A stretch of 64,000 bases of DNA, from the NCBI RefSeq assembly GCF_900107245.1, contig NZ_FNPG01000006.1, positions 68,291 to 132,290 on the forward strand, in the 5' to 3' direction. The notes beneath the pieces were generated by a model that had not been told where the DNA came from, did not search any database, and saw only the letters and a program-made list of their open reading frames with translations. Position 1 is the first letter of the stretch. The number at the start of each line of letters is the position of its first letter. The translations under genes and the position numbers were made by a program. Positions 46,290-53,460 of the stretch are shown here, piece by piece. Source of the DNA: Lachnobacterium bovis DSM 14045. Lineage in GTDB: Bacteria; Bacillota; Clostridia; Lachnospirales; Lachnospiraceae.

Positions 46290-46311
46290 TAATACCTCCT
46301 AACTGGTATTA
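46290..46311. terminator. Weak hairpin after bioY
   Basis: TAATACC (46290-46296) pairs with GGTATTA (46305-46311), seven bp without a T-tract. It could weakly end the bioY transcript. Confidence 0.3.
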
Positions 46312-46369
46312 TAACATATTAGATATGCTTATTGTAATCATGCAAATTAATTATAATGCGTTATTTTCG

Positions 46370-46399
46370 TTGAATATATAAGAAAGAATGTGCTATATT
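46370..46399 (+). promoter_or_regulatory. Promoter of the riboswitch-controlled FAD gene
   Basis: TTGAAT (46370-46375), 18-base spacer and extended -10 TGCTATATT (TATATT at 46394-46399). Transcription would start at about 46405, exactly at the riboswitch P1. Confidence 0.6.
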
Positions 46400-46403
46400 G
46401 AGG

Positions 46404-46470
46404 TGGGTTATATAAGTCTGTAATTGGTCAGACGTCTCTACAACTACCGTAAATAGTTCACTATAACTCA
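46404..46470 (+). promoter_or_regulatory. Purine riboswitch, guanine type
   Basis: P1 is TGGGTTATA/TATAACTCA (46404-46412, 46462-46470, one wobble). P2 is GTCTG/CAGAC (46416-46420, 46429-46433) with loop TAATTGGT. The junction reads GTCTCTAC. P3 is AACTA/TAGTT (46442-46446, 46454-46458) with loop CCGTAAA. The J3/1 segment CACT puts C (46461) at the ligand-pairing position, as in guanine/hypoxanthine riboswitches; adenine types have U. The ribosome site AAGGAGG starts seven bases after P1. It is very close to the consensus of the purine class. Confidence 0.88.
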
Positions 46471-46492
46471 TAAAAAAAGGAGGTAATTTTTT

Positions 46493-47878
46493 ATGAATTA
46501 TGATGTTATTATTATAGGAGCGGGACCTGGAGGAATATTTTCTGCCTATGAATTAATGAAAAAAAATTCAAACTTAAGCGTTGCAGTTTTTGAGGAAGGT
46601 GCATCGTTAGAACAGAGACATTGTCCTATAGATGGCGATAAGGTTAAAAGTTGTATAAAATGCAAAACATGTTCAATAATGAGTGGATTTGGCGGAGCAG
46701 GTGCTTTTTCGGATGGCAAATATAACATTACGAACGATTTCGGTGGAACATTGTATGAGCATATAGGTAAAGATAAAGCTATTTCATTAATGAAATACGT
46801 TGATCAGATAAATGTTGAGCATGGTGGCGAAGGTACTAAAATGTATTCGACAGCTGGGACAAATTTAAAGAAACTTTGTATTCAGAATAAGTTGAATTTA
46901 TTAGATGCCTCGGTTCGTCATCTTGGAACTGATAAAAATTATGTTGTTTTAGGAAATATGTATAATGAGTTAAAGGATAAAGTTGATTTTTATTTCTTTA
47001 CCCCAATTAAAACAATTAAAGTCCTAGAGAATGGATTATACAGAATTGTATATGAAAAAGCTGGACAAATGGAATATTGTGATTGTAAACAGTGTATAGT
47101 ATCAGTTGGTAGAAGTGGAAGTAAATGGATGCAACATGTTTGTGAAGAGCTTGATATTCCAACTAAATCTAATCGTGTTGACATCGGAGTTAGAGTTGAG
47201 TTACCAGCTGTAGTTTTTTCGCATTTAACAGATGAGTTATATGAAAGCAAAATTGTATATAGAACAGAGAAGTTTGAAGATAAAGTTAGAACATTTTGCA
47301 TGAATCCATATGGAAGTGTTGTAAATGAAAATACGAATGGAATAATTACAGTAAATGGTCATAGTTTTGAAGATCCTAAAATGAGAACACAAAATACTAA
47401 CTTTGCTTTACTTGTTGCGAAGCATTTTACAGCACCATTTAAAGATAGTAATGGATATGGAGAAAGTATTGCCAGACTTTCTAATATGCTAGGTGGAGGC
47501 GTAATTGTTCAACGTTTTGGTGATTTGATTAGAGGACGAAGAAGTAATAAAAAACGTATTGAAGAAGGCACAGTTCGTCCAACATTAGCTGCAACACCAG
47601 GAGATTTAAGTCTTGTTTTACCAAAGCGAATTTTAGATGGTATTATTGAAATGATTAATGCTCTTGATAAAATTGCACCAGGAACAGCTAATGATGACAC
47701 ATTGTTATATGGTGTAGAAGTTAAATTTTATAATATGGAAGTTGACATAGATGAAAATCTAGAGACAAAATATAAGGGATTATATATTATTGGTGATGGT
47801 AGTGGAGTGACACATTCGCTTTCACACGCATCAGCTAGTGGAGTCTATGTGGCTGATAGAATAGTGGAAAATAATTAA
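46493..47878 (+). CDS. FAD-dependent NAD(P)-utilising dehydrogenase of unknown substrate
   Basis: A 461-residue flavoprotein. The dinucleotide-binding motif is IIGAGPGGIFSAYEL (about residues 6-20). Cys-rich CIKCKTCSIMSGFGGAGAFSDGK (in part CIKCKTC, about 50-57) follows, and a C-terminal FAD motif YIIGDGSGVTHSLSHA closes it. This is the family annotated as NAD(FAD)-dependent dehydrogenases, with no firm substrate. The CxxC-type cluster near the N-terminus may be redox-active. AAAAGGAGG is its ribosome site, immediately behind the purine riboswitch, so control by guanine or hypoxanthine is the striking clue to its role. A terminator follows. Confidence 0.88.
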   Translation: MNYDVIIIGAGPGGIFSAYELMKKNSNLSVAVFEEGASLEQRHCPIDGDKVKSCIKCKTCSIMSGFGGAGAFSDGKYNITNDFGGTLYEHIGKDKAISLMKYVDQINVEHGGEGTKMYSTAGTNLKKLCIQNKLNLLDASVRHLGTDKNYVVLGNMYNELKDKVDFYFFTPIKTIKVLENGLYRIVYEKAGQMEYCDCKQCIVSVGRSGSKWMQHVCEELDIPTKSNRVDIGVRVELPAVVFSHLTDELYESKIVYRTEKFEDKVRTFCMNPYGSVVNENTNGIITVNGHSFEDPKMRTQNTNFALLVAKHFTAPFKDSNGYGESIARLSNMLGGGVIVQRFGDLIRGRRSNKKRIEEGTVRPTLAATPGDLSLVLPKRILDGIIEMINALDKIAPGTANDDTLLYGVEVKFYNMEVDIDENLETKYKGLYIIGDGSGVTHSLSHASASGVYVADRIVENN

Positions 47879-47885
47879 AATTTAT

Positions 47886-47935
47886 ATACCCTCTTTATTG
47901 GATAACGTAAAATTCAGTAAGGAGGGTTATTTTTA
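47886..47935 (+). terminator. Terminator after the FAD dehydrogenase gene
   Basis: ACCCTC (47888-47893) pairs with GAGGGT (47922-47927), extended by TTATTG/CAGTAA with one mismatch, and TTATTTTTATT follows. Confidence 0.7.
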
Positions 47936-48082
47936 TTGATAAGACTTGTTTTTGGGACAAGAGTACTTTTTGTACTTACAATATATAAGATTTACAAGAG
48001 AAGGTGCTTAGAATTAAAAATATTGTATTGTAAATACATAATATTATCATATGAAAAATGTGTTTTTTTTGACAAAAAAGCC

Positions 48083-48110
48083 TTGAAAAAATTTTTTAAA
48101 GTGCTATGCT
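48083..48110 (+). promoter_or_regulatory. Promoter of the small-peptide/ABC operon
   Basis: TTGAAA (48083-48088), 16-base spacer and TATGCT (48105-48110). Two small hairpins (CTTGT/ACAAG and AGTAC/GTACT, 47947-47977) lie further upstream in an otherwise empty stretch. Confidence 0.5.
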
Positions 48111-48140
48111 AAAAGCAGAGGCAGTAGTAGAGATAGGCCG

Positions 48141-48161
48141 TAGGTGTTTGATAAACACCTA
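48141..48161 (+). promoter_or_regulatory. Leader hairpin before the small peptide ORF
   Basis: TAGGTGTTT (48141-48149) pairs perfectly with AAACACCTA (48153-48161) around a 3-base loop. It lies about 30 bases after the -10. No T-tract follows, so it is an operator or mRNA element rather than a terminator. Confidence 0.45.
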
Positions 48162-48192
48162 AAACATTCAAATTATAGAGGAGGAAATATAA

Positions 48193-48267
48193 ATGAAACA
48201 AGAAACAAGAAAAAAACTAATTTCAACAGTAGCTACAACAGTAGCATTAGGTGTATTTGGGGGATAA
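48193..48267 (+). CDS. 24-residue peptide ending in Phe-Gly-Gly, possibly truncated
   Basis: GAGGAGG lies nine bases before ATG 48193. The peptide begins with a basic stretch (MKQETRKK), then a hydrophobic stretch (LISTVATTVALGVF), and ends Gly-Gly-stop. It looks like a signal/leader peptide without cargo. The stop comes directly after a G5 run (48259-48263). Loss of one G would extend it by 13 residues to end DKYVTHFKWNRKK, and gain of one G would give INMLLILNG plus eight more residues. It could be a small bacteriocin precursor, a leader, or a truncated gene. The ABC/membrane genes downstream make a transported peptide plausible. Confidence 0.5.
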   Translation: MKQETRKKLISTVATTVALGVFGG

Positions 48268-48340
48268 ATATGTTACTCATTTTAAATGGAATAGAAAAAA
48301 ATAAGATAAATTACTAAATAGATGAGATAAAGGGGCAGTT

Positions 48341-48787
48341 ATGAAACAGTCATTATTTAGAAAAAAAGATGTTATTGAGTTGTGTATTTTATATATTGTT
48401 TGTTTTATGTTAGAGTTTATGCTTGAAAATATAAAGAACATTAAAATAAATATAGAAATAGTTGAATATTTTTTATCAGGGTTTGCAAGATATAAGATAC
48501 CAATAGTATTATTGTTTTCTATTGTAGTGGTCGTTTATCACTATCAATTTGTATTTCGCAAAAAGAAGGAAATCTATTGTAGAATATTGGTTGGTGATAC
48601 TTTACAGGACATTAAAAAAAGATATATATTAGAAAACGTTACTATTTTGTTACTTAATTATCTATTATTTAACGTAATAAGTATATATTTGGATATAGAT
48701 GTCTTTAAAAATTCATATCTGTTCTTTTGTTTTTTGATGTATATATTAGTTAGTACAAGTGGGATGAAAAACTATGAGAGCATTTAA
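48341..48787 (+). CDS. Small membrane protein, possible half of an FtsX-like permease
   Basis: A 148-residue protein with about four membrane segments (near 12-30, 48-68, 95-118 and 122-142). The stretch RKKKEIYCRILVGDTLQDIKK between segments two and three resembles the coupling loop of FtsX-like permeases. The gene overlaps the next one by 14 bases. It may be the first half of a split permease that pairs with the following protein. GGGGCAGTT before ATG 48341 is a weak ribosome site. Confidence 0.6.
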   Translation: MKQSLFRKKDVIELCILYIVCFMLEFMLENIKNIKINIEIVEYFLSGFARYKIPIVLLFSIVVVVYHYQFVFRKKKEIYCRILVGDTLQDIKKRYILENVTILLLNYLLFNVISIYLDIDVFKNSYLFFCFLMYILVSTSGMKNYESI

Positions 48788-49994
48788 ATTTTTTGTAAAT
48801 AAAATTTTTTTAAGAAAAATAGTACTTTGTATTAGTGTGATATTTTTGATGCTTTTTGTAAATTATACGGTGTTTTCTTCATCTAGAACTTTAATTTCCT
48901 CTTATCAGGGGAGTAAACAGATGCAGAGTATGAATCCAGAAAATAGTTATGTTGGAATGGAAAATGTGTCTGATGATGAACAAGATATTAGTGAGGAGAA
49001 AGTACAAGAAGTATACAAATATCTAGAAAAAAATTGTCAATATTCAATGTATCACGAGGGAGAAATGATACATATTCCAATAAATAATGAAATTACTGAG
49101 ATCCCAATTACTTATATTAATGAAGAATATTATAAATTGAGCAATATTGAACTTTCTAAGGGCAAGAAATTGAATTTTGATTTTAAATTTTCAAAAAATG
49201 CTGAAATACCAGTACTAGTAGGTAATGAGTTAGCTAAAGATTATCCTATTGGATCGAAAATAAAAATCAAGACAGGATCATTTGATAAAAAAATTGTCCT
49301 TAAAGTTTCAGGTGTGTTGAAGAAGGATTTTTGTTATACTAATAATCGTTTGTTTTGTTCACAGGAGTATCAAAATTTTTCAATTATATTTCCGGTAAAT
49401 AGAAGTGTAATTAAAAATGCCAATTTGGATTTACTTGAAAATGGACTATATAATTTAATTATTTTAAACACTAACAAGGAAAGTGCTAATAAAGTAAGCA
49501 AGGTCATTAAAGATAAACTTAATATTAACATAGAGTTTATGAGTAGAGAGCAAAACAAAGCATTTTTTGATGATTATTTATATAGTGCAATTAGATTTAT
49601 AGGTATAATTGTAGGAATTATACTATTGATTACAATGAGTATATCTATCTGGAACGTAATCGTAAGTGTACGACTTATGAAAAAAGATTTTACAATAAGC
49701 TTATTGACGGGACTAAGTTATTCAAAGTTGAGAAAAATATTATATAGCTTCTATACATTGATGTTTTCTGCAGATACTATGATTGTTTTTTTGATTATAT
49801 TTTTTGACCGAAAGAGAGCATGGCATGAAAAAAATTCATATGGATGTATATATGGAGTTTTAGGACTTGCGGACAAGGATTGGATGGCTCTTTTAATTGT
49901 TATCGTAGTAGATGTTATAGTTGGAACAATACTTGTAGAAAGCATGATGTATAAAATAAAAAAGATTCCAATTTCATTAGGAGTGTTACAATGA
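48774..49994 (+). CDS. FtsX/MacB-like permease with extracellular domain
   Basis: A 406-residue protein. One membrane segment lies at about residues 15-35. A large extracellular MacB-like region spans about 40-265 (for example EIPVLVGNELAKDYPIGSKI in part). Three membrane segments lie near 270-300, 320-345 and 365-395. The layout is that of a MacB-type subunit whose partner ATPase is the next gene, which it overlaps by four bases. It is shorter than usual and lacks the paired second half, which the small upstream protein may provide. Confidence 0.75.
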   Translation: MRAFKFFVNKIFLRKIVLCISVIFLMLFVNYTVFSSSRTLISSYQGSKQMQSMNPENSYVGMENVSDDEQDISEEKVQEVYKYLEKNCQYSMYHEGEMIHIPINNEITEIPITYINEEYYKLSNIELSKGKKLNFDFKFSKNAEIPVLVGNELAKDYPIGSKIKIKTGSFDKKIVLKVSGVLKKDFCYTNNRLFCSQEYQNFSIIFPVNRSVIKNANLDLLENGLYNLIILNTNKESANKVSKVIKDKLNINIEFMSREQNKAFFDDYLYSAIRFIGIIVGIILLITMSISIWNVIVSVRLMKKDFTISLLTGLSYSKLRKILYSFYTLMFSADTMIVFLIIFFDRKRAWHEKNSYGCIYGVLGLADKDWMALLIVIVVDVIVGTILVESMMYKIKKIPISLGVLQ

Positions 49995-50662
49995 AAAATA
50001 TTATAGAAATTAACATTAACGAAAAGGTGTATAGTAAAAAAAAAGAAGAAAGCTTGTCAATATTGAATAAATTCAATCTAGAGGTAAAAGAGGGTGAGAA
50101 GCTGTCTATTGTAGGAGAGTCAGGAGTAGGAAAAACTTCTTTGCTTAATATATTGGGATTGATTGATAGTGATTTTGATGGGACATATAGATTATTTGGT
50201 GAAGATACTTTAAAACTGAATGAGAAGGAGAAGGCAAAATTGAGAAATAAAAAAATAGGTTTTGCACTCCAAGAGTCAGCTCTTATAGATTCATTATCTA
50301 TTGAGGAAAATATTAAATTACCACTAATGTATATTGATTCAAAAGATCAAAGTTTTGATCAGAAGGAATATAACGAAATGATACATACAATTGGTATAGA
50401 ATCTATTTTAAAGAAAAAACCCAATCAATGTTCTGGTGGACAAAGATCGAGAGCAGTTTTTGCGAGAAGCATCATAATGAAGCCAAACATTATACTATCA
50501 GATGAGCCTACATCATCGTTAGATGTTGAGAATAAAGAAAAAATAATGAATTTACTTTTTAAAATGAATGAAAAGTATAATACAACGATAATTACTGTTA
50601 CGCATGATTTGGAAGTTGCCAATCAACATGACAGAGTAATACGTCTTGAAAGGAGTAAGTAG
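49991..50662 (+). CDS. ABC transporter ATPase of the small-peptide operon
   Basis: A 223-residue ATPase: Walker A GESGVGKTS (about 42), Q-loop ALQESAL, signature CSGGQRSR (about 145) and Walker B IILSDEPTSSLD. The C-terminal H-loop is VTHDLEVA. It is of the MacB/LolD group and drives the preceding permease. It overlaps that gene by four bases (ATGA), fitting tight translational coupling. A 51-residue membrane peptide follows one base after its stop. Confidence 0.9.
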   Translation: MKNIIEININEKVYSKKKEESLSILNKFNLEVKEGEKLSIVGESGVGKTSLLNILGLIDSDFDGTYRLFGEDTLKLNEKEKAKLRNKKIGFALQESALIDSLSIEENIKLPLMYIDSKDQSFDQKEYNEMIHTIGIESILKKKPNQCSGGQRSRAVFARSIIMKPNIILSDEPTSSLDVENKEKIMNLLFKMNEKYNTTIITVTHDLEVANQHDRVIRLERSK

Positions 50663-50663
50663 A

Positions 50664-50819
50664 ATGGGATTTTATGTAATGCTATTAGCATTTTTTGTGG
50701 GAATTGCTTTAATTGCGACAGGAGCAACTAAAAAAACAAATAAGGTTATACGTATAGTACTTATAGTTTTAGGTATTGTATCATTAGGAGCAGCAATATA
50801 TATGGGACTACCAAAATAA
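50664..50819 (+). CDS. 51-residue membrane peptide
   Basis: AAAGGAG lies 13 bases before ATG 50664, within the end of the ATPase gene. The product has two hydrophobic segments (about 3-19 and 28-48) separated by a basic loop (TKKTNKVIR). It has the size and shape of a bacteriocin immunity peptide or a small transporter subunit. Being the last gene of the operon and one base from the ATPase stop, it is certainly co-transcribed. No family is recognised. Confidence 0.68.
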   Translation: MGFYVMLLAFFVGIALIATGATKKTNKVIRIVLIVLGIVSLGAAIYMGLPK

Positions 50820-50841
50820 AAGCATATACAGTTCATAAGAC

Positions 50842-50887
50842 CACCAAATGTTAGAAAAGTTATAGCTAACATTTGGTGTTTTTTTTT
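50842..50887 (+). terminator. Strong terminator of the small-peptide operon
   Basis: A perfect 13-bp stem CACCAAATGTTAG (50842-50854) / CTAACATTTGGTG (50866-50878) with nine Ts. Confidence 0.95.
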
Positions 50888-50968
50888 ACGATAAATTTAG
50901 AAAGAAAAATATACATTAGGGAAGTTAATTAACTAATCATGTGTAGAATAATTCTGGGGGGAATGTAA

Positions 50969-52537
50969 ATGAATAAAAAAGCGAGTATTGCATATTTAAT
51001 TAAACAGCTGTTAAAAAGAATACTGATTTTAGTGACGGTTGTATCAGTAATAATTATAGTAAGCTTATATGTTTTTACAAGATATACTGGCGTTGTTAAT
51101 GAGGCTGGAGTTGTACGAGGAGGAAGCCAAAGAGCCGTAAAACAGGTGTTGGCTGGTGCAGATGAGACAGAGATGGTTTCTAAAGTGTCTGCTAATATTG
51201 AAGATTTAGATGGAAAAATGCATTTTGGTAAATTTCCTTCGAGCAGAGATGAAGTTGAAAAATACTGGAATTCGAAACTGTCAGAGGCCATTGAAAATTA
51301 TAAAAATTCTGATAAAAAGGATGCTAGTGAACTTCTAGAGGAAAGTGAAAAATTTTTTACAATGACTAACACGATGGTTAATGATGCTCAAAATTTAGTA
51401 GATGTTATAGCTGTAATTTTATATATCATGTTAGTTGCCTTTGTTATTACAACATTTGCTGTACTTAAGAGCATAAACAGAATTTTTAAATTTAGAGTTG
51501 TTGATCCGATTATGTCACTAGAGGGTAATCTAAACAAGCTTTCTGAAGGACATTTGAGCGAGGAACTTGTTTATACAAGGGATGATGAGATTGGAATATT
51601 ATATAAACTGTTAAATAATATGAGATTAGGACTTGTTGATTATGTGGCTGACATTGACGATAATTTGAACGTTATGGCTTCGGGAGATTTGGTGACAGAT
51701 ACCGGTATGCAATACGTTGGCGACTATGTTTCTATACAAGAAAATATTAATCATATTAGAAAATCGTTGAGTACAGAAATTTCAAAGATGGGAGAACTGG
51801 CAAACAGTGTAGCTCTTAGTGCAGAAGAAGTTTCTAAAGTGTCTCAGAGTTTAGCTGAAGGTGCAGTAAATCAAACAGACAGCATACAAACGTTGCAGGA
51901 TAAGATTGGTGTTACTATGCGAGAAAATGAAAAAGTTGAAAGTTATGTAGAGGATGCTTTAAAATCAAGTGGAAACACGAAGGACAGCGTTGAGGAAAGT
52001 AAAGAGCAAATGAATAATGTTGTAAATGCTATTAATGAGATTTCTAAAGCGTCAGAAGAGATTAAATCTATTTTGGTAGCACTAGAAGGAATCACAAATC
52101 AGACTAGTTTACTTTCACTTAATGCATCAATAGAAGCTGCAAGAGCTGGAGAAGCTGGTAAAGGCTTTGCAGTTGTAGCAGAGGAAGTTAGACAGCTTGC
52201 AGAGCAATCAGCTAAATCTACGCAAAACATTAGTGCTTTGATTTCTAATACTTTAGAGAGTATTGAAAATGGAACAAAGGTTGTAAATGTTGCAGCAGAG
52301 TCTTTAAATGGAATTATTGAAAACACGGATGCAGTAGACAGTATTATTGACAAACTTAAAGAACAAAGTTATTCACAATTAGTTATGATGAAGGAGATTG
52401 ATGAGCTGTCTGCAGAAATACTTGGAGTTGTAACTGATAATTCGGCTGTTTCACAAGAGTGTGCGGCTTCTAGTAATGAACTTTCTTTGTCTTCTGATTC
52501 ACTTAAGGAAAGTGTTAATAAGTTTGTTACAGAGTAG
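50969..52537 (+). CDS. Methyl-accepting chemotaxis protein with small four-helix sensor
   Basis: A 522-residue chemoreceptor. Membrane segment 1 lies at about 15-38. An extracellular helical domain of about 110 residues carries [11 protein letters not shown] near residue 50, like the PilJ-type/type IV-pilus transducer sensor start. Membrane segment 2 lies at about 148-170 and HAMP at 175-230, and the signalling domain has the tip [28 protein letters not shown] (in part, about 380-400). The ligand is unknown. GGGGGGAATGTAA precedes ATG 50969. It shares no operon with neighbours, and a terminator precedes it. Confidence 0.92.
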   Translation: MNKKASIAYLIKQLLKRILILVTVVSVIIIVSLYVFTRYTGVVNEAGVVRGGSQRAVKQVLAGADETEMVSKVSANIEDLDGKMHFGKFPSSRDEVEKYWNSKLSEAIENYKNSDKKDASELLEESEKFFTMTNTMVNDAQNLVDVIAVILYIMLVAFVITTFAVLKSINRIFKFRVVDPIMSLEGNLNKLSEGHLSEELVYTRDDEIGILYKLLNNMRLGLVDYVADIDDNLNVMASGDLVTDTGMQYVGDYVSIQENINHIRKSLSTEISKMGELANSVALSAEEVSKVSQSLAEGAVNQTDSIQTLQDKIGVTMRENEKVESYVEDALKSSGNTKDSVEESKEQMNNVVNAINEISKASEEIKSILVALEGITNQTSLLSLNASIEAARAGEAGKGFAVVAEEVRQLAEQSAKSTQNISALISNTLESIENGTKVVNVAAESLNGIIENTDAVDSIIDKLKEQSYSQLVMMKEIDELSAEILGVVTDNSAVSQECAASSNELSLSSDSLKESVNKFVTE

Positions 52538-52782
52538 GATTTATGTAAATTATTGCAAATTATATTGAGCTAAAATGTGTTTGAACAAGAATATAGGTGC
52601 AAAATAAGATAGGTAGGGAAAAAATCGATAAAATATAAGAAAATATAAAATAAATACTAAGTATCACATTTATAGTAATAAATCATTATCATAAATTTTA
52701 TTTATGACTAGATAATGAAAAAAATAATTTGACTATTTATGTTTTAATTTATAGAATTAAAGTATAAAAGTAGGAGCAGTGC

Positions 52783-53460
52783 GTGATAATGGATGTGAAA
52801 TTGATAAGTAGTGATATTAAAGAAATTTTAAGATACTTAGCATACAATAATCAAGCACTTGATGAAGGAATTAAACAGCAAGTGCTTGATTCTATTACAA
52901 GGGTTAATGAAGCTTCAGAAGCTAAATATATTTATAAAGTTTTTGAGATGGAAGAAAACAGTTTTCCCAAGGAGCTCATTTTTTTAAAGGGAGATGGAAT
53001 AAAAAATCATCTTAAAGGTTGTCACAAAGTTGTTTTGATGGCTGCAACAATAGGTATAAATGTTGAAAGGTTAATCAGAAGAGAACAAATCAGGAATATG
53101 TCTAATGCTGTTATTATGGATGCTTGTGCAAGTGTCTTAATAGAGGTCGTTTGTGATACGGTTGAATCCAATTTGAGGAAAGAGGTAGCGAGAGAAGGTT
53201 TATTTTTAACGACTCGTTTTTCACCAGGTTATGGTGATTTACCAATTGAAATTCAAAATCAGTTTTGCGATACATTAAATACTGCAAAAACAATAGGACT
53301 TACAGTTAGTGATAGTGGAATCTTGATTCCAAGAAAGTCAGTAACTGCAATTATGGGGATATCTAAAAGTTCAGTAAAAAAGAATAAAAGAAGTTGTAAT
53401 GATTGCAATTTGAAAGAAAATTGTAGATTTAGAAGAAATGGAGTAAGTTGTAGTGAATAG
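52783..53460 (+). CDS. Methionine synthase activation protein (separate MetH reactivation domain)
   Basis: A 225-residue protein matching the C-terminal activation domain of MetH, here a separate gene as in Thermotoga. Landmarks are VVLMAATIGINVERLIRREQ, DACASVLIEVVCD and RFSPGYGDLPI, the SAM-binding region. It would reactivate cob(II)alamin-MetH with SAM as methyl donor. A C-terminal CNDC-X5-C-X8-C cysteine cluster (about 203-222) is extra and may bind metal or an Fe-S cluster. GTG 52783 has AGGAG six bases upstream. Its end overlaps metH by eight bases, so the pair is coupled. Confidence 0.9.
   Translation: MIMDVKLISSDIKEILRYLAYNNQALDEGIKQQVLDSITRVNEASEAKYIYKVFEMEENSFPKELIFLKGDGIKNHLKGCHKVVLMAATIGINVERLIRREQIRNMSNAVIMDACASVLIEVVCDTVESNLRKEVAREGLFLTTRFSPGYGDLPIEIQNQFCDTLNTAKTIGLTVSDSGILIPRKSVTAIMGISKSSVKKNKRSCNDCNLKENCRFRRNGVSCSE

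Noticed and set aside
48268-48316. Second short frame (MLLILNG...) after the 24-residue peptide
   Set aside because: No ribosome site; it is only meaningful as the read-through frame of the peptide if the G-run changes.
52538-52782. SAM or cobalamin riboswitch upstream of the methionine genes
   Set aside because: No B12 box and no S-box or SAM-II/III pattern was seen in this stretch.
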